A stretch of DNA of 45,532 nt from CAZAZQ01 sp964489705 (GTDB taxonomy: Bacteria; Zixibacteria; MSB-5A5; GN15; FEB-12), in the NCBI GenBank assembly GCA_964489705.1, contig CAZAZQ010000020.1, positions 1 to 45,532 of the forward strand, given 5' to 3'. Positions within the stretch are counted from its first letter, which is position 1. Each line of letters opens with the position of its first letter. The position numbers were made by a program, and so were the translations under genes. Shown here piece after piece: positions 24,432 through 32,841 of this stretch. The notes beneath the pieces are model-generated. The model worked only from the letters and a program-made list of their open reading frames with translations, was not told where the DNA came from and made no database searches.

Positions 24432-25274
24432 ATGATTACAAAAAAACTCACATTGACAACAATTATCATGCTTGCATTGGCAATCGTGACTTCCCTCTTT
24501 GCAGTAGGCTGCTCCCAAAAGGAAGAAGAAACGTCCCAAGAGACTTCATCCCAAACCGACGACCCATACGCCGGGTGGAAAACATTCACTTACCAAAACA
24601 TTAAAATCATCTACCCACCCGGTCACCCGCTGGAATATACCCTCAGTGACATGGCGAAAGGTTACATAACCGCCATCAACCGCAACTGCCGTTTCTTCGA
24701 AATTGACGTACCTTTCGATACCTTAGTAGTGTACTTCTATACCGGTTTGGGACAAGGCAGAGAAATGACCGGCAGGAAATACCCCTTCGCCGACAGTAAT
24801 GCTATCCATTTCTGGCTGCCCAGCTTCTACGGTCCGACTCTCATGCAGTACATGCTGCCCAAGTGGCAAAACATCGAGCCGAAGTACAAGTTTCTCAAGC
24901 ACGGTTTGATCGCTCTTTTCGACTACTCGGGGCAGAACTATCACAAATCCACGCAAGGGTTCATTGACGAAGGGAAGTTCATCCCCCTGCAAAAGCTGGC
25001 GGAAGACACTACCGTCGACAGCAATACGGAGCGCTACCAATCAGCCGAGGCGGCGTCGTTTGTCGATTTCCTTTCCTACTACTTCGGCATTATCGGATTG
25101 GAAATGCTCTACCGGGCGCAAGCACCGTTTGACCAAGCGGTCGAAGGTATTTTCCAAATGCCGGTCGACAGCTTGCAAAATTTGTGGCTGGATTTCGTCA
25201 AAGAGCGACTGAAAGCGCTGGATTCGACACAAACCAAGGAAAACAAAAAATCGGAAGCAAGAAACATTCGATAA
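24432..25274 (+). CDS. Lipoprotein resembling peptidase-MA-like proteins, with altered metal site
   Basis: A 280-residue probable lipoprotein: a signal segment ends in the lipobox AVGC at about residue 27, followed by a Ser/Gln/Glu-rich linker. The C-terminal part (ASFVDFLSYYFGIIGLEML and a last tryptophan-containing helix) resembles the end of peptidase-MA-type metallopeptidases. Where those carry HExxH this protein has KHGLIALF, so it is probably not an active protease. I chose ATG 24432-24434; the frame is open further upstream into the nuclease gene. It lies 16 bases before the citryl-CoA-lyase-like gene and may be cotranscribed. Function unknown. Confidence 0.6.
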   Translation: MITKKLTLTTIIMLALAIVTSLFAVGCSQKEEETSQETSSQTDDPYAGWKTFTYQNIKIIYPPGHPLEYTLSDMAKGYITAINRNCRFFEIDVPFDTLVVYFYTGLGQGREMTGRKYPFADSNAIHFWLPSFYGPTLMQYMLPKWQNIEPKYKFLKHGLIALFDYSGQNYHKSTQGFIDEGKFIPLQKLAEDTTVDSNTERYQSAEAASFVDFLSYYFGIIGLEMLYRAQAPFDQAVEGIFQMPVDSLQNLWLDFVKERLKALDSTQTKENKKSEARNIR

Positions 25275-25290
25275 ACAGCGAGGTGTATAG

Positions 25291-26055
25291 ATGGCTGAAG
25301 AAACATGGAAAACCGCAATCACCGACATCGGTCCCGGGAAAATTAACGTGCGGGGCTACCCTATCGCCGACATCATGGAGAATCTCTCGTATGCGGAGGC
25401 AGTCTATCTCATCCTCAAAGGAGAACTCCCCACCAAAGCGGAAGCGGCGCTAATGAACGCAATTTTGGTCTCGTCCATTGACCACGGAGCCTCTCCCCCA
25501 TCGGTGTTGGGAACGAGAACCGTTGTCTCCGGGGGTAACCCGCTCAATGCCGCCATCGCCGGTGGAGTGCTGGTCATTGGCGACACCCACGGGGGCGCTA
25601 TCGAGCAGTCGGCAAAGATAATGCAGGAATGGGCGAAAAAAGGCGACGACGTCAAGCAGCTGGCGTCGGAGCTGGTAGACTGGCTGAAAGCAAACAAAAA
25701 GCGGATGCCCGGATTTGGCCATCGGCTTCACAAGGTTGACCCTCGCACCGGGAAGCTGTTCGAAATCGCCGAGCGCCATGGCTACAAAGGAAAGCATATC
25801 GAACTTTGCAAAGCTATCGAAAGCGCTTTGGCGGAGAAACTGGGCAAGAGTCTCCCGATTAATGTTGACGGCGCTATCGCGGCGGTAATTTCAGACATGG
25901 GATTTGACTGGCGATTGGGAAAGGGGTTCTTCATTATTTCGCGCGTGCCAGGGCTGCTGGCGCACGCTTACGAAGAGATGACCCGCGAGCGACCTATGCG
26001 CCGACTCGGTCCCCCACCGTTCGAGTACGATGGACCTAAGGAAAGGAAGATGTAA
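25291..26055 (+). CDS. Citryl-CoA lyase-like protein of the citrate synthase family
   Basis: A 254-residue, single-domain member of the citrate synthase/citryl-CoA lyase family, much shorter than citrate synthase (about 370-430). The catalytic triad is present: H100 in GDTHGG, H144 in PGFGHRLHKVDPR and D193 in NVDGA. The short form matches stand-alone citryl-CoA lyases and the C-terminal part of ATP-citrate lyase, which cleave citryl-CoA to acetyl-CoA and oxaloacetate. Without an adjacent citryl-CoA synthetase the direction and substrate are open. ATG 25291-25293 follows GAGGTG. Confidence 0.82.
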   Translation: MAEETWKTAITDIGPGKINVRGYPIADIMENLSYAEAVYLILKGELPTKAEAALMNAILVSSIDHGASPPSVLGTRTVVSGGNPLNAAIAGGVLVIGDTHGGAIEQSAKIMQEWAKKGDDVKQLASELVDWLKANKKRMPGFGHRLHKVDPRTGKLFEIAERHGYKGKHIELCKAIESALAEKLGKSLPINVDGAIAAVISDMGFDWRLGKGFFIISRVPGLLAHAYEEMTRERPMRRLGPPPFEYDGPKERKM

Positions 26056-26125
26056 ATGTAACCTTGATGTACTGTCATCCTGGAGAGTCGTGCTTAAATT
26101 GAGAGACTTATAGATTGTGAGAGAG

Positions 26126-26141
26126 TCCCGCTTTTGCGGGA
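26126..26141. repeat. Short perfect hairpin TCCCGC-TTTT-GCGGGA
   Basis: A 6-bp perfect stem 70 bases after the lyase gene. No T tract follows on the plus strand, so it is not a classical terminator. Confidence 0.5.
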
Positions 26142-26191
26142 ATGATGTAAAGAAAAAAATACGTAAAAAAGGTTATCATTCCTGGGTAAGC

Positions 26192-26212
26192 AGGTCTTTC
26201 GTGGCAAGATCT
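26192..26212. repeat. Degenerate hairpin related to the GTAG family
   Basis: AGGTCTT (26192-26198) and AAGATCT (26206-26212) pair with one G-T, preceded by GGTAAGC. Resembles the GTAG-tagged hairpins but with a 7-base loop. Confidence 0.4.
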
Positions 26213-26297
26213 CTATGAGAGCTTAACCTCTTAGGACCATCCTCATTTCTATGAAGGAAGCAAACTAATTTTATATATAAGAATCGGAGAACATCTT

Positions 26298-26705
26298 TTG
26301 ATAACCTACACTGACTCGCTTGAAGGGATAACGGTGGAGCGGTTGCGAGGGTTTTTTGTTGGGTGGACCCATCCGCCGACGCCGGAAGTGCATCTGCGTT
26401 TGCTGGAAAATAGCGCCCATGTCGTTTTGGCGTTGGACGACAAAACTCAGCAGGTGGTCGGGTTCATCAACGCCGTCAGCGACAACGTCCTGAGTGCCTA
26501 TATCCCCCTTCTCGAAGTGTTACCGGAATATCAAGGACGCGGTATTGGCAGCGAGCTCGTCCGGCGGATGCTGGCAAAGTTGTCGTCACTCTACATGGTC
26601 GACCTCATATGCGATAAGGACTTGGAAGCCTTTTACGCCCGCTTCGGGATGACCGCCGGGTTTGGGATGATTATTCGCAACTTTGACAAACAGTCCGGAG
26701 TGTAG
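26298..26705 (+). CDS. GNAT-family N-acetyltransferase
   Basis: A 135-residue acetyltransferase that would move an acetyl group from acetyl-CoA to an unknown amine. The acetyl-CoA-binding motif is EYQGRGIGSELVRRML, after LLEVLP on the beta-4 strand. It starts with TTG (26298-26300), supported by GGAG 8 bases upstream and by the absence of another start before the conserved region TVERLRGFFVGW. It stands alone, followed by a bidirectional terminator. Confidence 0.88.
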   Translation: MITYTDSLEGITVERLRGFFVGWTHPPTPEVHLRLLENSAHVVLALDDKTQQVVGFINAVSDNVLSAYIPLLEVLPEYQGRGIGSELVRRMLAKLSSLYMVDLICDKDLEAFYARFGMTAGFGMIIRNFDKQSGV

Positions 26706-26724
26706 TCGATTTCAGGGAACATGT

Positions 26725-26757
26725 AAAACGGCAGGAGCTTTCCGCCCCTGCCGTTTT
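26725..26757. terminator. Bidirectional Rho-independent terminator
   Basis: AAAACGGCAGG (26725-26735) and CCTGCCGTTTT (26747-26757) form an 11-bp stem with A and T tracts at the ends. It separates the converging acetyltransferase and secreted-protein genes. Confidence 0.85.
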
Positions 26758-26772
26758 CGTTTTCTTCCGTTG

Positions 26773-27369
26773 CTATTTCAGCAAAACCATCTTTTTGGTC
26801 GCGGTGAAATCGCCGGCTTTGAGCTTGTAAAAGTACACGCCGCTCGCTACCTCTTTCCCGCTTTCATTTTTCCCATCCCAACTGACACGGTACTTCCCGG
26901 TCGGCATGTCTTGACTGACCAGAGTGGTCACTTTCTCACCCAGCAGGTTGTAAATGACCAGCTCCACCTTGCACCGCTGCGGAACGGTAAACTCGATGAC
27001 GGTCGTCGGGTTGAAAGGATTGGGATAATTCTGCATAAGACTGAACGAAGCGGGCAGCTCAGGAGTCGGCACTTCCTCGACGCCCGTTGCCGTCACTCCC
27101 AACTGCCAGAAGCCGAAGGTCACCCGGTAGTTGGTAGATTGAGAAGTTCCACTCACTACCTGACCGCACGAAATACCGGCGCCGTAGTTGGTTGAGGATT
27201 GCTGAGCCGAGCCGCCCTGGTTGATAGTCAGCCACGCCAGCTCAAATTGGGTCGAACCGGTTGCTGTACGAACACCGGTGTCATCCTTCGCCCAACCTAT
27301 CTGATATCCGACCAAAAAGATGAGTGATACTATCAACAGTCTCATGACGAGCCTTTTATTTCTTTTCAT
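26773..27369 (-). CDS. Secreted protein with C-terminal FlgD-like sorting domain
   Basis: A 198-residue exported protein. Residues 1-27 are a signal peptide (basic start, then a hydrophobic run ending near GWAKDD). Residues about 28-95 are unassigned and Gly/Ser/Thr-rich. The last 90 residues form a FlgD-like Ig or type-A sorting domain: NYPNPFNPTTVIEFTVP, VELVIYNLLGEKV, GVYFYKLKAGDF and a final KKMVLLK. Such domains direct proteins to the cell surface in FCB bacteria. It starts 11 bases after the upstream secreted-protein gene, so the two are probably cotranscribed. Confidence 0.85.
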   Translation of the reverse strand: MKRNKRLVMRLLIVSLIFLVGYQIGWAKDDTGVRTATGSTQFELAWLTINQGGSAQQSSTNYGAGISCGQVVSGTSQSTNYRVTFGFWQLGVTATGVEEVPTPELPASFSLMQNYPNPFNPTTVIEFTVPQRCKVELVIYNLLGEKVTTLVSQDMPTGKYRVSWDGKNESGKEVASGVYFYKLKAGDFTATKKMVLLK

Positions 27370-27380
27370 CGGATATCCCC

Positions 27381-28568
27381 TTAGTCATGCGGTTTCGCCT
27401 CATACAGATATACAAGGAGTTTTCCTGACATACTGTTTGTTCGAGCAAAGCATGGCATACCCGAGGAGGGGGTAACAATCGTAACATAATCAAGGTAATA
27501 ATAGTCTTCGCCTGTTATCGTTATCTCATACCGGTTGAGAGAGCTGTTCCATGATACTGAAAGGTTTGAGGTGCCGGAATAGAGGGTTCCATTCGATGTA
27601 ACAGTCCCGTAGGCAATCACCCCGCTTGACGGTGGTTTGTAAACCACAAAACCAAATGAAGCTTGAGTCGGAGAATGGGACGCCGCAGTAGTTTGAACGG
27701 TCAAGTCAGGAAATCTGAATCCACCGCTGTCAGACTGAATCATTCCCGCCGCCTCAATGTTACCACTGTTGTCGATAGTAACCTTCCGGACGGGTCCGGG
27801 GGTTGTTGAGAGTTCCAATAAATTACCGGTATTTGCGTACCCGACGATAGCGGGACCGGTACTCTGGTTCTGTCCTTTGACGCCGGGTCCTGCCCCGTCA
27901 TTGCGCCCCATGACGGTGGCATTACCGTTGTCACTGACACCCAAGATGGCGTGCCAACTGGTGCTGGTGGCGTAAAGGCCTGGGCCACTGCCCGTGTTGA
28001 TGGCGGAAACGCCAGCCGTATACCCGCCCCCGGAACTTACCCCCATGACGCCCGGAGTCGCCGTATCACCGACCACGTGAAGTCTTGCCTCGGGAGAACT
28101 TGTTCCGACACCGACGCTATCAGTGCTCGTTTCCAAACGAATGACTCCTCCGCCATCGATCCAGCCGCCACCGGTAGCGGTGTTCGCAGCGCGAAATGCA
28201 TACGGCGCGGTCGTCAGGCGCTGACGAGGGGTCATTTCAGGGTCGGATTCGACCTTTATTCCAAGCCACAAAGAGCTCACATCGAACAAATCGTTCGGGA
28301 AACTCGTCGATTCGCCCAACATGACACTGAACAAGCCTCCCGATGTCGTAATGACCTGGTTTTCCGCCCAGAGAGCCGTTCCCCCCGTCGCCGCATCATA
28401 AATCGTAAACATCACCGAATACGAGCCGTCAGCAACGGGATTGCCGGTCGTATCGGTAAGTTTTCCCTGGACGTTAAGTAGGGCAGGGACGCTTTGGGCG
28501 GAAACGACACCGACAAGGAGAATTCCCATCAGCACTCCGATGACCACCCACGTGAGCAAACTCTTCAT
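27381..28568 (-). CDS. Secreted beta-rich protein with tail-fibre-like repeats
   Basis: A 395-residue protein with a signal peptide (residues 1-24, ending VVSAQS). Residues 30-130 form a conserved module (NVQGKLTDTTGNPVADGSY, WAENQVITTSGGLFSVMLG, RLTTAPYAFRA) that is common at the start of surface proteins of FCB and related phyla. The motif VGVGTSSPEARLHVVG follows, as in phage tail-fibre-like proteins, then Gly/Ser/Asn-rich repeats of the form GVSxxGxATVMGRN. The C-terminal 90 residues are unassigned. It has no sorting domain of its own, unlike the protein encoded next. Confidence 0.8.
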   Translation of the reverse strand: MKSLLTWVVIGVLMGILLVGVVSAQSVPALLNVQGKLTDTTGNPVADGSYSVMFTIYDAATGGTALWAENQVITTSGGLFSVMLGESTSFPNDLFDVSSLWLGIKVESDPEMTPRQRLTTAPYAFRAANTATGGGWIDGGGVIRLETSTDSVGVGTSSPEARLHVVGDTATPGVMGVSSGGGYTAGVSAINTGSGPGLYATSTSWHAILGVSDNGNATVMGRNDGAGPGVKGQNQSTGPAIVGYANTGNLLELSTTPGPVRKVTIDNSGNIEAAGMIQSDSGGFRFPDLTVQTTAASHSPTQASFGFVVYKPPSSGVIAYGTVTSNGTLYSGTSNLSVSWNSSLNRYEITITGEDYYYLDYVTIVTPSSGMPCFARTNSMSGKLLVYLYEAKPHD

Positions 28569-28709
28569 TGAAGACCTCCATAGTTAAATGTTGAAACACG
28601 TCAGCTTTCCCTTTGCTGTAGAGTGAAAAAAGTCGAAAAAAACTTCAACAAAAAAATAATCGCTCTTGTTATGTAAAGAAGAAACTCTTCTAAACGTTAG
28701 GAGAAGATA

Positions 28710-29351
28710 ATGCAACTGACAATCATCTACGACAATGAAGCGTGGGACGGAGCATTGCAAGCGGATTGGGGTTTTTCCTGTCTGGTGGAAGCCTTTGGGA
28801 AAAAGATACTTTTCGATACCGGCGCCAAAGGGGATATTCTTCTTGGAAACATGAAAAAACTTGACCTCCTTCCGGAGGCAATTGAAGAGATTTTCATTTC
28901 TCATGACCATTGGGACCATACCGGCGGCCTTGCCGACTTCCTGAAGCTGCATCCGGTGAAAACGTACGTCCCTCTTTCCTTCCAACAGGAGATGGAGAAT
29001 GTCGAGACAATCAGGTCAAAAAACGCCTACCAACTTCATGAAAATATCTTCTCCACCGGCGAATTGGAAGGCATCGAACAATCGTTGGTGCTGAAAACGG
29101 AAAAAGGGTTGGTAATTATTGTCGGCTGTTCTCATCCGGGCGTACAAAACATCCTTGCAGCAGCATCTCAATTCGGGACGCCCTACGCGCTCATCGGCGG
29201 ACTGCACGGCTTCGAGGAATATGACGTGCTCAAAGAACTCACCATGGTCTGCCCCACCCATTGCACCAAACATAAAGCGGAAATAAAAGAACGCTTTCCC
29301 GAAAAGTACCTTGAAGGCGGCGCGGGAAAAGTAATAACGCTGGATCTGTAA
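28710..29351 (+). CDS. Metallo-beta-lactamase-fold hydrolase
   Basis: A 213-residue cytoplasmic MBL-fold protein. The metal motif is H65-x-H67-x-D69-H70 in SHDHWDHTGG; GCSHPGVQN holds a further metal histidine and GGLHGF a later one. The layout with YDNEAW at the start resembles the family of 7,8-dihydropterin-6-methyl-4-(beta-D-ribofuranosyl)-aminobenzene phosphate synthase and related predicted metal hydrolases, but the true substrate is unknown. ATG 28710-28712 follows GGAGAAG. Divergent from the secreted-protein genes. Confidence 0.85.
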   Translation: MQLTIIYDNEAWDGALQADWGFSCLVEAFGKKILFDTGAKGDILLGNMKKLDLLPEAIEEIFISHDHWDHTGGLADFLKLHPVKTYVPLSFQQEMENVETIRSKNAYQLHENIFSTGELEGIEQSLVLKTEKGLVIIVGCSHPGVQNILAAASQFGTPYALIGGLHGFEEYDVLKELTMVCPTHCTKHKAEIKERFPEKYLEGGAGKVITLDL

Positions 29352-29385
29352 GCACCGGGAGCTTTTCCGCTCTCCTTGCGGCGGC

Positions 29386-29721
29386 CTACCCCTTGAACAA
29401 GAGGATAAGGGAACAGCCGGTGACAGTTACCGGCAGAAGCATGTAAAAAGAGTAGGGCAAGAAGAACGAACCGACAACGGCAAGAACAACCGCCGGGACA
29501 ACGAGGTACTTGACCGCGGAAAAGGTGATTTTTGCCAACCGAGAAACCAGCACCAGCACTAAGACGGCGACAGCGATATACGCGGCTATCAACCCATTCG
29601 GTCCGAAATGTTCCAGAATGGTTTCCTTCACGGAACCGAGAAATCCGGTATAGCCGTCCAACTGCTCGGCAAGTTTTCCGGCGGCTTGTTGAATGTGTTG
29701 TGAGACGACTTTATCAAGCAT
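29386..29721 (-). CDS. Small membrane protein of unknown function
   Basis: A 111-residue protein with an amphipathic N-terminal 40 residues and two or three transmembrane segments, at about 43-61, 70-90 and 92-110. No family recognised. It overlaps the upstream unknown gene by 8 bases, so the two are probably translated together. Confidence 0.65.
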   Translation of the reverse strand: MLDKVVSQHIQQAAGKLAEQLDGYTGFLGSVKETILEHFGPNGLIAAYIAVAVLVLVLVSRLAKITFSAVKYLVVPAVVLAVVGSFFLPYSFYMLLPVTVTGCSLILLFKG

Positions 29722-29950
29722 CTTCTACCTCATCTACCTCGTCCAGAGGCTCTATGGTCAACGACGACTCACCGACCTTGGTCAATCCGACCATCCGCTG
29801 CGTCAGAAAATTCTTCGAGGTAATCCACTGGTGGGACAATTCAAGTATTTCCGTCTGGTCCATTTCGGATTCCCAATCTAAGATTACCTGGTCAATGTTT
29901 TTATCATTGACGACAAGATCTTCCATCGTGAGTACAAATTTGACCTTCAT
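29714..29950 (-). CDS. Small acidic protein of unknown function
   Basis: A 78-residue soluble acidic protein beginning MKVKFVLTMEDLVVND and ending in an Asp/Glu-rich tail. I chose ATG 29948-29950 with AGGTGG 8 bases upstream over a GTG at 29960-29962. No family recognised. Its overlap with the membrane-protein gene suggests a functional pair. Confidence 0.6.
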   Translation of the reverse strand: MKVKFVLTMEDLVVNDKNIDQVILDWESEMDQTEILELSHQWITSKNFLTQRMVGLTKVGESSLTIEPLDEVDEVEDA

Positions 29951-30183
29951 AATTTTTACCACCTTGTCCTACCAGAAGTTCCTGTTCACCGTTGTTTACT
30001 TCCGGGTAAATGCAAGGCTGATGCCATAAGGAGAGAGATTTTGAGGGTGGTTTTTATTTTGTTGTCCGGTAAGGGTTTGCAGAGAGCTTACAGCAAGAAT
30101 CCGGCTTTGCCTCAAAAGAGCTTTTCGAGCAAGGGCGCGAAAAATAGTGGGATACATCCCATATGGTATGGAGTAAGAATAAG

Positions 30184-30208
30184 TCCGGCGGCAAGTTATG
30201 CCGCCGGA
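30184..30208. repeat. Perfect 10-bp inverted repeat
   Basis: TCCGGCGGCA and TGCCGCCGGA flank AGTTA. It is GC-rich and stable, but lacks a proper T tract on either strand, so its role as terminator is uncertain. Confidence 0.65.
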
Positions 30209-30431
30209 CAATTCGTATTACGGATTTGGTTCTTTGTCGCTTGAAACACCGTTGGGAATCCCTTCTCCCCTGCTCAGTTTGCCGACCCCTGAGATGATAG
30301 ATGAGTCCCCTTGCGGGGAGGTGATAATATCGCCCTTGAAAGGGTCAGATGTGCTATCACAAACCGGCTATCAAAGGGAAACCGCCGGCGTCTCAAGGAA
30401 CGCGTTGGTCCTACGCCTTCCGCAAAAAGGT

Positions 30432-30470
30432 GTCTGTTTCCGATTCCCCTCGTCAGGACGGGAAACAGAC
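30432..30470. repeat. Perfect 10-bp inverted repeat with 19-base loop
   Basis: GTCTGTTTCC (30432-30441) and GGAAACAGAC (30461-30470) are perfectly complementary. The loop includes CCCCTCGTCAGGACG. Not followed by a T tract. Confidence 0.6.
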
Positions 30471-30749
30471 GGGCTCACTTCATAGGCATTCCCTCCTTCT
30501 TTGAAGTTCCTCTTCTTCTCTCGGTGCAAAGGCATAGCACGTGGGTTTCGGGTATTCGCAGTTATTACATCGTCATGAGGAGATCTACCCTCTTCCTAAT
30601 CCGAAGCTCGTGGGGATAGCTTCAGTTATAGTATACGGGAAGACAAGCCGATTGTCAAGGGGAAAAGACAGGGAGAGACAACTGGGGTACTGTCAGGTAG
30701 TGCCGCTGTCGAGCGCACCTCTTGCGGCGGAAAAATCTACAAAGGATTC

Positions 30750-30777
30750 TTGTTTACGCTCTTCAATCGTATATATT
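30750..30777 (+). promoter_or_regulatory. Weak predicted fumC promoter
   Basis: TTGTTT (30750-30755), 16-base spacer, TATATT (30772-30777), about 50 bases before the fumC start. The -35 match is poor. Confidence 0.35.
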
Positions 30778-30827
30778 TCCCCTCAGCATAATGAGAGCAA
30801 AAACTTTTTTCTTCTTCTGGAGGCGTT

Positions 30828-32222
30828 ATGAACTACCGAATCGAAACTGACACGATGGGACAAATCGAGGTACCTGCCGACAAGTACTACGGCGCACAGA
30901 CAGCGCGTTCGCTGAAAAATTTCCGCATCGGCACCGAGAAAATGCCCCGGGAACTTATCCGAGCGATGGGGATATTGAAGAAAGCCGCCGCCCTGGTCAA
31001 TATGGAACTGGGACTGCTCCCGAAAGAAAAAGGAGAGCTGATTGTCAAAGCCGCCGATGAAGTCATCGAAGGCAAACTTGACGAGCATTTCCCCTTGGTC
31101 GTTTGGCAGACCGGTTCCGGCACCCAGACGAACATGAACACCAACGAAGTGATTTCCAACCGCGCCATCGAAATGGCGGGCGGCGAGCTGGGCTCCAAAA
31201 AGCCCATCCACCCCAATGACGACGTCAACAAAGCTCAATCATCGAACGACACCTTCCCCACCGCCATGCACATTGCGGCGGTTGAGGAAATCCACCGTCG
31301 GCTTATCCCGATGGTGACCCAACTGAGGGATACGCTAAAGAAAAAGTCCGAGGAATTCAAAGACATCATTAAAATCGGACGCACCCACCTCATGGACGCC
31401 GTCCCGCTGACCTTGGGACAGGAATTTTCCGGCTACGTCCAAGCCTTGACCCTCGACCTTGATCGAATCAACGATGCCCTCAAGCGGCTCTATCCGCTGG
31501 CACTGGGCGGAACCGCCGTCGGTACCGGCTTGAACACCCATCCGGAATTCGCCGAAAAAGCCGCCGCCAAGATTGCCGAACTGACCGGTAAACCGTTCGT
31601 CAGCGCCCCGAATAAGTTCGAAGCTCTTGCCGCCCACGACGCTATTGTGGAAATGTCAGGTGCTTTGAAGACCCTTGCTTGTTCCTTGATGAAAATCGCC
31701 AACGATGTCCGCTGGTTGGCTTCCGGGCCCCGTTGCGGTTTGGGTGAACTGATTATCCCCGCCAACGAGCCGGGCTCATCTATTATGCCGGGAAAGGTCA
31801 ATCCCACCCAATCGGAGGCGATGACGATGGTCTGCGCTCAGGTCATCGGAAACGACGTCGCCATCAATATGGGTGGAGCTTCCGGGAATTTCGAGCTGAA
31901 CGTCTTCAAGCCGATGATGATTTACAACCTCCTGCAGTCTATCCGCCTGCTTGCCGACACCTGCGAGATGTTCAACAACAACTGCGCTGTCGGTATCGAA
32001 CCGAACAAGGTGAACATCAAAAAACATCTGGAAAATTCGCTCATGCTGGTCACGGCGTTGAACCCGCACATCGGGTATGACAACGCCGCCAAAATCGCCA
32101 AGAAAGCCCATGCCGAGAATACCACACTGAAAGAAGCGGCGGTTGCACTGGGTATTCTTACTGCCGAGCAATTCGATGAGTATGTCCGTCCGGAACAGAT
32201 GGTGGGACCAAATCTTTCTTGA
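30828..32222 (+). CDS. fumC: Fumarate hydratase, class II
   Basis: Interconverts fumarate and malate without an iron-sulfur cluster. The 464-residue protein has the class II signature GSSIMPGKVNP, the substrate-site segment SSNDTFPTAMH, and GRTHLMDAVPLTLGQEFSGY. The length is typical. ATG 30828-30830 follows GGAGG. It is monocistronic and ends at a strong terminator. With the malic enzyme and oxaloacetate decarboxylase nearby it forms a C4-acid block. Confidence 0.96.
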   Translation: MNYRIETDTMGQIEVPADKYYGAQTARSLKNFRIGTEKMPRELIRAMGILKKAAALVNMELGLLPKEKGELIVKAADEVIEGKLDEHFPLVVWQTGSGTQTNMNTNEVISNRAIEMAGGELGSKKPIHPNDDVNKAQSSNDTFPTAMHIAAVEEIHRRLIPMVTQLRDTLKKKSEEFKDIIKIGRTHLMDAVPLTLGQEFSGYVQALTLDLDRINDALKRLYPLALGGTAVGTGLNTHPEFAEKAAAKIAELTGKPFVSAPNKFEALAAHDAIVEMSGALKTLACSLMKIANDVRWLASGPRCGLGELIIPANEPGSSIMPGKVNPTQSEAMTMVCAQVIGNDVAINMGGASGNFELNVFKPMMIYNLLQSIRLLADTCEMFNNNCAVGIEPNKVNIKKHLENSLMLVTALNPHIGYDNAAKIAKKAHAENTTLKEAAVALGILTAEQFDEYVRPEQMVGPNLS

Positions 32223-32248
32223 GCAATTTCGTTTTTGAAAACCGGATT

Positions 32249-32280
32249 AAAGGGCAAACGCCAAGTGTTTGCCCTTTTTT
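32249..32280 (+). terminator. Rho-independent terminator after fumC
   Basis: AAAGGGCAAAC and GTTTGCCCTTT form an 11-bp stem with a 7-base loop, ending in six T residues. It lies 27 bases past the fumC stop codon. Confidence 0.88.
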
Positions 32281-32334
32281 AACAATGGCGAGGTGCTTTA
32301 GCCGCAACGGCAATAACGGATCACCGCCATGCTC

Positions 32335-32835
32335 CTATAATACCCCTTCCAATCGTAATAACCATCTTTTTATGTCAAGTCCGGCGGAATAGCCCCCCAA
32401 GCCGTTTGTCGCCACCACCCGGTGGCAGGGGATCACTAACGGCAGCGGATTGCGGGCGTTGGCATTGCCGACTGCCCGCGCCGCCTTGGGATTGCCGACA
32501 GCCCGGGCGATTTCACCGTAGGTCATGGTCATTCCGTAAGGAATCGCCGCTACCGCTTGCAGGGCTTTGCGGGAAAACGGCGGGGCGTGAAGGTCAAACC
32601 GTATCTTAAATTTTCGCAGTTTCCCTTCAAGGTAGGATCGGATTTGCTTCTCCGCTGCTCGGTTGATTTTTCCGCCGGAGGCGATATCGCTGGAGAGAAA
32701 CATCCGTTGGACGCGCCGCTCAAATTCCGCTTCGGATTCTCCGGGCAGAGCAACAACAGCCAGCCCTCTTTCCGTCGCGGCGGTGCGAATAATGCCGATT
32801 GGCGTGGGAAAGGAATGGAGGTACACCTTCTTCAA
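32335..32835 (-). CDS. ogt: Methylated-DNA--protein-cysteine methyltransferase
   Basis: A suicide repair protein that takes methyl groups from O6-methylguanine onto Cys137 in IPCHRVV. The 166-residue protein also has the helix-turn-helix region YGMTMTYGEIARAVGNPKAARAVG split by the family's RAVGNA segment. It starts with TTG (32833-32835), with AGGAG 11 bases upstream and no better start. It follows the HAD phosphatase gene by 6 bases. Confidence 0.94.
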   Translation of the reverse strand: MKKVYLHSFPTPIGIIRTAATERGLAVVALPGESEAEFERRVQRMFLSSDIASGGKINRAAEKQIRSYLEGKLRKFKIRFDLHAPPFSRKALQAVAAIPYGMTMTYGEIARAVGNPKAARAVGNANARNPLPLVIPCHRVVATNGLGGYSAGLDIKRWLLRLEGVL

Positions 32836-32841
32836 GACGAT

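Larger units (their letters stand above)
29951..30827. other. 877-base region without a convincing gene
   Basis: Several open frames of 60-100 codons overlap each other on both strands, but none shows a recognisable domain or good start. The region holds a strong hairpin at 30184-30208, a long-armed hairpin at 30432-30470, small hairpins near 30305-30345 and a weak promoter before fumC. I did not recognise RNase P RNA, tmRNA, SRP RNA or a tRNA. An unrecognised structured RNA or a decayed mobile element is possible. Confidence 0.5.

Noticed and set aside
29996..30619. Small overlapping open frames on both strands in the gap before fumC
   Set aside because: They overlap each other, lack good ribosome binding sites and show no recognisable family; hairpins run through them.
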